Shown one piece after another: positions 55,481 through 64,000 of a stretch of DNA of 64,000 bases (the stretch's first letter is position 1; each line of letters starts with the position of its first letter). The DNA lies in the NCBI GenBank assembly GCA_025345505.1, contig JANVCC010000118.1:186001-250000 (forward strand), given 5' to 3'. Below the pieces are notes generated by a model, which had not been told where the DNA came from, searched no databases, and worked only from the letters and a program-made list of their open reading frames with translations. This stretch comes from Todiramphus chloris collaris (lineage: Eukaryota; Chordata; Aves; Coraciiformes; Alcedinidae). The position numbers were made by a program, and so were the translations under genes.

Positions 55481-56328
55481 AGAATCACAGAATCACTTGG
55501 GTTGGCAGAGACCTTGCAGAGCACCCAGTCCAAGCATCCCCCAGCAGTGCCAGGGCAGCACTGCCCCCTGTCCCTCAGCACCACAGCTCCACGGGGGCTT
55601 GGAAACCCCTCCAGGGATCACGGGGACTCCCCCCCTGCCCTGGGCAGCCTGGCACAGCCCTGGGGAACCCTCAAGGAGTGGAACAAATTGTTCCTCAGCT
55701 CCAACCTAAACCTCCCCTGGGGCAACTTGAGGCTGGTTCCTCTTGTCCTGTCCCTTGTTCCTTGGGAGCAGAGCCCAACCCCCCTGGCTCCAGCCTCCTG
55801 TCAGGAGCTGTCAGAGCCAGAAGGTCTCCCCTCAGCCTCCTTTGCTCCAGGTTCCTGCTCTAGACCCTTCCCCAGCTCCATTGCCCTTCTCTGGCCACGC
55901 TCCAGCCCCTCAATGTCCTGCTGGGAGTAGAGGGGAACAAAACTGAACCCAGGATTTGAGGTGTGGCCTCCCCAGTTCCCGGGGATGATCCCTGCCCTGG
56001 TCCTGCTGGCCACACCAGTGCTGATAGCAGCCAAGATGCTGGTGGCTTCTTGGCCACCTGGGCACACACTGGCTCGTTTCCAGCAGCCTGTCAGCCAACA
56101 CCCCCAGGTCACGCTGGGCACTTTCCAGCCGCTCTGCCCCAGCCTGGAGCGTTGCAGGGGGTTGGTGGGACCAAGGGCAGGACCCAGCCCTTGACCTTTT
56201 TGAACCTCATCCCATTAGCTTCAGGCAATCCATCCAGCCTGGGCAGATCCCTCTGTGGAGCCCCACATCCCTCTGTAAGAGAGCAACAGGTCCAGCTCTG
56301 CCTGGGGTGCAGCTCCTTCATGCATTGA
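55481..56328 (-). mobile_element. CR1 LINE fragment, about 850 bp (longest in window)
   Basis: This antisense copy has AGAATCACAGAATCACTTGG at its 3' end and extends inward past CCTGGTCCTGCTGGCCACAC into an older-looking stretch (GGGACCAAGGGCAGGACCC, TTTTTGAACCTCATCCC, CAGATCCCTCTGTGGAGCC). The inner part from about 56090 may be a separate CR1 subfamily copy. It carries TGACCTTT at 56192-56199. Confidence 0.9.
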
Positions 56329-56344
56329 CTGTGCTTTTCCCAAG

Positions 56345-56410
56345 AAAGTTTGTACCAGATGATCCTTGAGGTCCTTTCCAATATGGAATTCTATGATTCT
56401 ATGATTCTGA
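56345..56410 (+). mobile_element. CR1 3'-end fragment
   Basis: This sense terminus reads AGATGATCCTTGAGGTCC, with ATTCTATG repeated at the end. It abuts the antisense copy to its left. Confidence 0.88.
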
Positions 56411-58907
56411 TGGTCCTATGAGTCCTCACCTCCACGCTGAGGAGAGCATCGTTGCAGTTTGATGTCAGTCAGGCGTCCTTGGTCTGGAACCAGTTCCAGA
56501 AAACGGACTATTTTTAAGCACCTTGTAAAGTTTTCTTACATAAACCACACCTCTATATACACTTAACCACCGCCCCCCACGCACAGATACTACACCACGG
56601 ACGTAGATGGGATTCTTAACTTGGCAGCACTTTCCTAAATCGTTTGAAAACGCCAAAAGTAGCAACAGCGCTGCAGAGACTGTTATAGCTTCTCACTTGC
56701 GATTCATTTCTGAGTTTCTGTTCTCTGACAGGGATGCCAGCCAGGTCCCAGTAAGGGCAAAACAACCCCAGGGTTGTCCCAACCCCCTTTGCCAGTGCTG
56801 GGAAGGTGATCAGGAAGAGGCAGCAGCCACCTCCCACCACCTCCTGAGCAGGTCAGAGAAGGGACAGCAGAAAGGCGGAGCTGCACTGTTCCAGCTCTTC
56901 CAGTCATTTGGCTTCCCAAAGAATATATGAATGTAATTACACTTTTTTTCCCCCCTCAGAATTTATGGCTTTGTGTGGATCACATGCTCCCAATTAAGCA
57001 TCTCACAGGGGGCTACCTGGACATTTGACCGGGTGCATTTGACCACCAACATCCAGACCATCAACAAAGCAGTCAGAGGAGCTGGAAGGTCTATCAGGCT
57101 GCTCCCAGGGACTCTCCGGAGCAAAAGCAAAACATCCACATTTAAAAACACAAGAAATTGGGATGGTGAAGGTGATGTCATGTGTCCCAGAGGCCAACAT
57201 CTGGCCACGGTGACGGTGGAGGTGGCTGGGGTCCGTGATAGTCGTCGCCTGGCTTGTTTGGGAATTGTCTCAGAGATTGGCTCCAGGCTGTTCTGGCAGC
57301 TCTGGATACTCCTCAAAATGTCACTTGAGTGATGTATTTATGCCACGAGCACTCTAAAATAGCATTGTTACACATTGTTTTCCCCATATTTTGGGAATTA
57401 ACTGACAAAACACACAGAAATCTGGTTTAATTAACTACTTTCTTTAACTGAAACCCTTTCTGTTGTTTTACATGAAATCCTCTCTTGTTCCGGGAGGGGT
57501 TTTCTCAACATATCTGAGATCCTTCCTCCTCAGAAATACATTCCCTGCAAGGCTCTGCCACATTTGACGGCAAGAGAAGAGAAATTCACAGAAGATGGCA
57601 GAAGGGGCAGTTTTCCAGCGCAACCCTACCCAGCAGCTGGCCAGACTGGGAGGTGTTGGTGGACAGCAGATGGAGAACACCATCCAGAGCTCCTCGTGAA
57701 CAGTGGGGTCAATGGTGAGCTCTGAAAGCGCCTCCGGGTCTGCCTGGGGCCGGCACTGCTCGGAGCCGGAGCCAGCAAAGGCACTTGACACACAGAAAGT
57801 ATTTTTCCTCCAAGATGTTTTTCATTAAGGGAGCCTCACAACAACAGCGTGATGTTGCTCAGGACTCGGTATCTGGAGCCCCGTCCGCGGGTGCCAGAAC
57901 CGCCTGTGCAAGAGAGGGTGTTTCTCAGGACATCACGGCTTCGTTATCTCCCACCCCGCGTTGCGGTCGCTTGCACAGAGCCTCGCAGATGAGAAACACA
58001 TTGCCGGAGGAATGTCCGCTTTGACCGAGTCACCAGGAGCCTATTTCTGTAATCCCCAACGAGAAGCTGTTTGCTGAAGTCCTCTCGAACGATTTGCTGT
58101 GGGGTGGACTGGCTGCCAAAGGCAGGAAGGGTTTGGCCCGGTGAATTCATCGCCGCAGGGGACGGCCGTGACCCCTGGCTCGCTGGAGCAGTTGCGCGTG
58201 AAGACGTCGTGGTCCGCGGGCAGCGGTGCCGATGGAGCCTCGCTCCTTCCCCTTCGCTCAAGTCTCAAGAAAATAGTTTTCCATGGAGGCTGTGAGGCTG
58301 GAGGCCTCCCGGAATAGAGATATTTTGAGTGTTTTACACAATGTCTTTGCAAACTGTTATGCTCATGACTAGTGAGTGGGAGAGCTGTGCGTACAGATCT
58401 CGCAGAGCAGCGATGGAGCCGGGTGCCAGCCCTGCCAGGTGCCAGCCTCCTCCTCCTCCTCCTCCTCCTTCATCCCAGTGCAGTCTGGGTTGAAATTGCG
58501 GCACAAACAGAACCCTCCCCAAGTCACAAGCAGGGCTGTCTCTGGGCTGGTGAGCAGCTCTACCTCACGTCACATGGTGCTTGTCAGAAGCTGGGTCCTC
58601 CTCCACTGGGATGTGTCCTCATGCAAAGAACTTTCCCCAGGGATGGGCAGTTTCTGTCTCCCCGTTTCCTCAGACAGCCCCCCAGTTTGCAAAGCCCACA
58701 TTTCATCTCTAGAGGTGACCAAGTTGTGTTGCATTCATTGCTCTGGACTAAGTCTGAGTTATGAAATACTGTCTCTTTTTCGCAAGAGGGGCGGTTAAAG
58801 CTTCTTTTTTTCCTGCTGAAGACACTGATGGTAACAGAGGGAGCGTGGCAGCTGCTGAGATGGGGCTGGGGCACGCTGTTTGATAGTCACCAGGAACAGA
58901 GTTCCTG
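56411..58907. other. intergenic, no gene seen
   Basis: Unique sequence of medium GC with a CTC triplet repeat. Frames up to about 140 codons occur but lack recognisable domains or splice context. Confidence 0.5.
58446..58470. repeat. (CTC)n triplet repeat
   Basis: About eight CTC/TCC triplets in unique intergenic sequence. Confidence 0.85.
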
Positions 58908-59208
58908 TTGGTCTCTTCTCCCAAGGAACAAGTGATAGGACAAGAGGACAAGGCCTCAAGTTGCCCCAGGGCAGGTTTATGTTGGAGCTGAGGAACAATT
59001 TCTTCAATCCCTTGAGGGTTCCCCAGGGCTGTGCCAGGCTGCCCAGGGCAGGGGTGGAGTCCCCGTGATCCCTGGAGGGGTTTCCAAGCCCCCCGTGAAG
59101 CTGTGGTGCTGAGGGCCATGGGTCAGTGGTGCCCTGGCAGTGCTGGGGGATGGTTGGACTCCATGAGCTGAAAGGTCTCTTCCAACCCAAATGATTCTCT
59201 GATTTTTG
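58908..59208 (+). mobile_element. CR1 LINE 3' fragment
   Basis: This sense copy runs from CTCCCAAGGAACAAGTGATA through GGTTCCCCAGGGCTGTGCC to AACCCAAATGATTCTCTGAT. Confidence 0.93.
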
Positions 59209-62200
59209 TGCAGCAGACAGAGCAGTAAAGGGCTCTGTTGGCAAAGCAAGGCGCACAGCAACATCTGCACCGCCACCGTCTACAGCTCATACGTGTGGAC
59301 CTCAAGTGGTTAATGCAAGTACTTAGGACAGGGCTCACGTGCATGTAGGTGAACATGTACCCAGCTTGTGTGCATTGCCCAGCGAGAGCCTGGCGATGGA
59401 TCTGCTTGCCCAGCACCCATCCTCCACCAGTGCTGAGCTGCATCTTGGCAGCGTGGGGTCCACCAGCTGTCACCATGGAAAGTGAAGCCTCAGCAACTGC
59501 ATTGGTAGGACCCCTATTTTCCATCTCTCAATGACTTACTGAGGAGGGCATTAAGGCTTCGCTCCTTCGCTCCCAGCAAGGCTCTGCTGGGATCCAGTGC
59601 TAAGCGGAGCGCTTCCCGAGCCCCAGCATACACAAAGTACAGGAGCACCATACCCAGAGATGAAATAATTACGGGGAAACAGGCGAGAAATGATGCACGA
59701 TAAATAATACAGTCACCTTTGCAACAGTAGAAACACAGTAAGTAATAAAAACTGTTTTGGTGTGGGAGAGTAGTACGAAATAAACGGTGTTAAACACAAA
59801 CACACAAAGCGCAGTTCAGCCTGCTCACAGGACAGTGGAAAAACTGCTTGGGTTTTTATTTTTATCAGTTTTAACTAGATGAGATCTGACTCTTCAATAT
59901 GAAAAAACTAGGTTAAAACTGAGGTAAAAATTGAATTCCATTAATATTACTAGTAAATAAAATTACATTCTTTTTTTGGATGAGAGAGCTTTAATAACAA
60001 GAGGTCTCATAAAGAGAGAAATCAAAACTGGATTGTATATTCACCAGATTGTTCAATACAGAGGCCAACAAAACTAGGCCATATCGATGTGATAAGCAAG
60101 GAGAAATACATTACTTTCCAGATCACAACATTCCGGTACAAGATATCATCGGAAAACCAAGTCAATTTTTATATCAGTCAAATCCCTGTTAAATTAGCCC
60201 GTACTCCTCAGCAAGCAGATCTACAGAACTGGCCCCTATTGACGTATGGATAATGAGATGTAAAGATATCGCTTTCTGGTCCCTGGTGATGGTGCAAGCC
60301 ACCGTCGCTCACCGACGGCGAACTCGCGCGACCTTGGCCACTGTCAGGCCAGGTGGGCAAGTGTCTCCAGGCTCTCAGTAGCCACTGCAGATGGAACCAG
60401 GTCTGGGGGCAGGGACATGGAGCAGAATGGTTGAACCTTTCATTCTGCAGCTGTTGAGCTGAACAACAGTCTGTTCTTTCCACCCACCCACTCACCCACC
60501 AAGCTTGGCAGTAAGGATTTGGTGACACCAGCTCGGTATCGTAAAGGTGATGAAGGTCTGACCTCGCTGCTCAGAGTCCTGGTGTAAACAAGAGCAAGGA
60601 AGGGGATGATATTTTGATTTTAAGTCTTTGGGCTGTAGGGCTTTGACATGTTTCTTTGGAGTCAGTGGTAACTTTGGAGAGACCAGGAGCTACTGGAGAG
60701 AGTCCAGCAGAGGCTGGGAAGATGCTGAGGGGCTGGAGCATCTCTGTGCTGGGGCCAGGCTGAGAGCCCTGGGGCTGTGCAGCTGGAGAAGAGCAGCCTG
60801 AGAGGGGAGCTGAGCAATGCTGAGCAATATTGTGTTTGACCAGCACGTTGACGGAGTTCCCTAAACATGTTTCTAACCCTGTGTAGCTGTGGGCTCAGGG
60901 TGTCCTGTCCCCATCACCAACTCATGGTGGGGCTTCCAGAGACTGGTGCTTGCAGTGCATTGAGCCGATGGCACCAACTCTCTGAGGAAGAGCAGAAAAT
61001 GGAATTTGGGTCTCCCACATCATGAGTCCCTTGGGCAGCTTTCCATGCAGAGTGGGTACCTGGGGGCTCCAAGGCAGCGGAGCAGCCTGACCTGGGGCTG
61101 ATCCTGACCTGGGGGTCATCCCAGGGCCCCAAAGTCTGGGGTGAAAGCATCCAGCACTGCAAAGGCTCAAACCCTTTTTGCAGACATGTCCGATGTGCCA
61201 AAGTCCTTTTGAAACCCCTTTATTTAACCAGTGCCCACATTCCAGGGGTGCAGAGAAAGACACTATGAGTCAGGATCTTGCTTTTTTTTTCCTAATGTTA
61301 CACATTACTGCTACTTTATCTAATTTAAGCTCCAAAGTAAAAGATACCATTTATTCCCTGGAAGTCTTTTTTTGTGTGTGTGTTTTCTTGGTTTTTTTTC
61401 CTGTGTTGCTTTTTGGGTTTTTTTTTTTCCATTGCAACTTTCTGAGTAATCTCTTCGTTCTCCATCTCAGCATCACACCAGGAGGGGAAGTTCATAGAGC
61501 ACTGAAGGAGTTACCACAGTGCACACTGGTCTGCCCTCCACGAGAGGAACTTGAGAGTCCCGTGTAGAACACCCTTACAGGAATTTGTTCACTCAAGTCA
61601 TAGCAATAAACTCCTGTCCTGGGGGTTTTGCAGTTACCCCTGTTCCCCTCATCTGCCACCAGCAAAGACTGTTACTTTGCTCAGTTTTTTATTAACAGAA
61701 GTTTCTCGTTGTCCTTTGTCGTCTGATGCTTTCTCACAGTTATTTTTAGGTCCCTTTGCTATAACGTGGCTGCCTGGCAGCAGAACCACAACAGGATGTG
61801 AGGGATGTGTTGTAGATGCTCTTCTGAGCCCCTATTTGTGTTCACTAGTGCAGAGGAATGAAGCCGTTATTGTGACATTTTTATATCATGGAACTATATA
61901 TAATGCGTACTGAATTAATTATTGTTATAATTCATTGAGCTATAATACTACTGAAACGAAATAAAATGTAAAGCTCACAGTTTCCTATCGGCTCAGAAGC
62001 AGCCTTGCCACAGAAACCAAATCCAAGTGTATTTTGTGTGAGATCTATTAGTAGTAGCTCTCACTTTGATGTCCTTTCTGCACCCGGTGCAGAAGTCCGT
62101 TTTCCCACGTGGATCAGGAACGTGGGTGGTTCTACAGCAGAATACTCGTGGTTGCTGAGGGGAGAGCACGCTGAGTACGCAGGGCCCTGGTTTGAGGAGG

Positions 62201-62782
62201 AGGCAAAGGGAATACCGGTTCCCAAACCCTTCACAAAAGCAGCCTGTCCTGGTAAACCCCTGCAGACACCACGCTGCTGGGACCAGACCCTGCGTCCCTC
62301 GAGCTGCTCTCTCCACGGTCGCCCAGGAGCGTGGTGGGGTCGCCTGGTGGGGTCACTTGGTGGGGTCGCTCCAGGGGACACGGAACGTCAGCAGTTGTGC
62401 TCGCTCGTGGGGTTTTTTTAAATGAACAGGGACAGCAGAACAGTTTGGTGGCTGCGCATTTGGGGTGACCTGACCTCCCACCTAGGGTTGCCCTTGCATG
62501 GAGAGGTGACTGGTGCTGCTGGTGGTGGCGGAGGCAGAGGCCACCCTCTCCTGCTCCTAATCCACCCCTCTCCTGCTCCTAATCCACCCGTTGGGCAGCA
62601 CACTCGAGGGATGGTTTGGGTGGGAAGCGAACTGTGGCCACTTCACTGCTGATGGCACAAAATTCAGAGCTGTCCAAGGGAAGGTGTCCGAGCTGCTGAG
62701 GCCAAACAGCAGTTTTGTGGTTCTCCAGTCGCACTTGGCTTGCCTCCAGCTTGCAGGAGGAAAGAAGAGGAAAGGCTTATGA
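59209..62782. other. intergenic, one CR1 fragment, no gene seen
   Basis: An AT-rich part (59640-60200) is followed by mixed sequence, the CR1 fragment at 60686-60835, and T-rich runs near 61370-61430. No gene is supported. Confidence 0.5.
60686..60835 (+). mobile_element. CR1 LINE internal fragment
   Basis: This sense copy contains GGAGAGAGTCCAGCAGAGG, GATGCTGAGGGGCTGGAGC and GGCTGAGAGCCCTGGGGCTG. It is truncated at both ends. Confidence 0.88.
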
Positions 62783-63179
62783 GGACAGGCTGAGAGCCCT
62801 GGGGCTGTTTAGCCTGGAAAAGAGAAGACTGAGATGAGATCTTATGAATGGTTACAAATCTCTGCAGGGTGGGGGGCAAGCAGAAGGGGCCAGGCTCTTG
62901 TCAGTGGTGCCCTGGGACAGGAGGAGAGGTGATGGTAGCAAGGGGAGACACAGGAAGTTCCACCTCAACGTGAGGAGAAACTTCTTGAGTGTGAGAGTGG
63001 CAGAGCCTGTGCCAGGCTGCCCAGAGAGGCTGTGGAGTCTCCTTCTCTGGAGCCTTTCCAGCCCCCCTGGCTCTGTTCCTGTGTGGGCTGCCCTGGGTGC
63101 TCCTGCTCTGGCAGGGGGGTTGGACTCGATGCTCTCCAGAGGTCCCTTCCAACCCCATCCATTCTGTGATTCTAAGAGA
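62783..63179 (+). mobile_element. CR1 LINE 3' fragment, about 400 bp
   Basis: This sense copy runs from GGACAGGCTGAGAGCCCTGG through TTCCACCTCAACGTGAGG and TTGGACTCGATGCTCTCC to an ATTCTGTGATTCTAAGAG end. Confidence 0.94.
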
Positions 63180-63496
63180 CCGTATGGGTGTGGGACAGAA
63201 AACTTTTACTTGGTTTAACTGCAGAAATCAAACCCTTCAGCGATACTGGAAGCCAGGGTTATACACAGAGGAAGCTGCTGCTGTAATCTGCGATGATGAA
63301 CAGTCGTTATTCAGTGCAAAAAACACTCGTGCCAATGAGGCCACATCTCCAGGTCCATTTGGTTGTACGCTTTTTTTTATCCTGGGCTTAAAGGGCTACA
63401 CATGTCATACTGTAATGTCTCAAAATCAGTTATTTCCAAAATATTTACATCTTCCTTTTGCTTGAAAAAACCAAATATTTATGTTTTGGATTCCAG

Positions 63497-63580
63497 ATGT
63501 AACCTGAAGAATGGAGAGGCAAGAGATTCCCCTGAAGAAAATGGAGCACTGGAAAATGAAATGTTCTGTAGTAACCTAAA
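63497..63580 (+). other. possible isolated exon (unassigned)
   Basis: TTGGATTCCAG precedes and AAA/GTAAGT follows an 84-nt stretch, a multiple of three. It stays open in one frame and encodes hydrophilic residues (KNGEARDSPEENGALENEM). I recognise no family. It does not match GPD2, the next gene on this side in mammals, but could be an untranslated upstream exon. The polypyrimidine tract is weak, so chance is a real alternative. Confidence 0.25.
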
Positions 63581-64000
63581 GTAAGTTATGTTTGATTTAG
63601 GATGACGAGTATGAGCCCTACCTTCTTGTGCTGTAATTTCATGGAATTAGAAAAGTTCTTAATATTTGTGATGATGCTGTGGTTCAGACAGGGCTAGTAA
63701 GCACGTTGTATGATGAGTAGCACCAGAAGGTGATGCCTTTCAACAGGGGTATATATGTTTCCAAAACTCTTCCTGGAACAACAAAGAACATACAACAGAG
63801 CTCATAATGTTTTTTTCCTTCAAAATATGACACTTAAAATAAAATTCTTATGTATTATGGATCCACATGCTGGGGACAGAGTGAGAGCTGCACATGTGGA
63901 ATAAGGCCCAGAGAATAAGCCAACACTTTAAGAAATAATCATAATAATAATAATGTAATTTATAATAATTATTCATATTATTACAGTGTACTTTTTCAAG

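Noticed and set aside
50461-64000. GPD2 coding exons expected from mammalian synteny
   Set aside because: No segment encodes the FAD-binding or EF-hand sequences of mitochondrial glycerol-3-phosphate dehydrogenase. The gene, if adjacent, starts beyond the window.

Overview
The window is vertebrate nuclear DNA and almost certainly from a bird. It carries about two dozen CR1 LINE fragments, most with the typical avian 3' end (short repeats like ATTCTATG), and shows no mammalian SINEs. Its one recognisable protein gene is an intact orthologue of NR4A2 (Nurr1), an immediate-early orphan nuclear receptor. Which bird it is cannot be fixed from the sequence. Two runs of N mark assembly gaps (11042-11141, 100 N; 50061-50460, 400 N).

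Layout. From 1 to about 42.3 kb is AT-rich intergenic DNA with no supportable gene. It holds CR1 fragments in both orientations, A/T-rich simple repeats, and unique stretches with homeodomain-type motifs that may be conserved regulatory elements of the flank 3' of NR4A2. From about 42.4 to 43.1 kb is a GC-rich, CpG-rich block just beyond the 3' end of NR4A2. NR4A2 lies on the minus strand. Its 3' UTR is about 43230-44632 and its six coding exons lie between 44633 and 48360, joining to exactly 598 codons plus stop. Two probable non-coding exons lie at 48584-48706 and ending at 49549. A CpG-island promoter follows, with GC boxes, a CCAAT box, a perfect CRE (49934-49941) and an octamer (50051-50058), and is then cut by the 400-N gap. 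The NR4A2 introns are short (77-974 bp in the coding part) and carry unusual GC-rich minisatellites and pentamer repeats that press against splice sites.

From 50.5 to 64 kb is the upstream flank of NR4A2. It contains more CR1 copies, a TAAT-rich block (52.0-52.3 kb), an alternating purine-pyrimidine CA/CG tract, an 18-bp minisatellite open on both strands, a second CpG island (54.88-55.27 kb) and one possible spliced exon near the right edge (63497-63580, plus strand). In mammals GPD2 is the next gene on this side, but no GPD2 coding sequence is visible here.

No undescribed multi-gene system is evident. The most notable points are the repeat architecture inside the NR4A2 introns, the CR1-free zone of about 13 kb around the gene, the two orphan CpG islands, and exact NR4A-type response elements (AAAGGTCA) carried by CR1 copies on either side of the gene.
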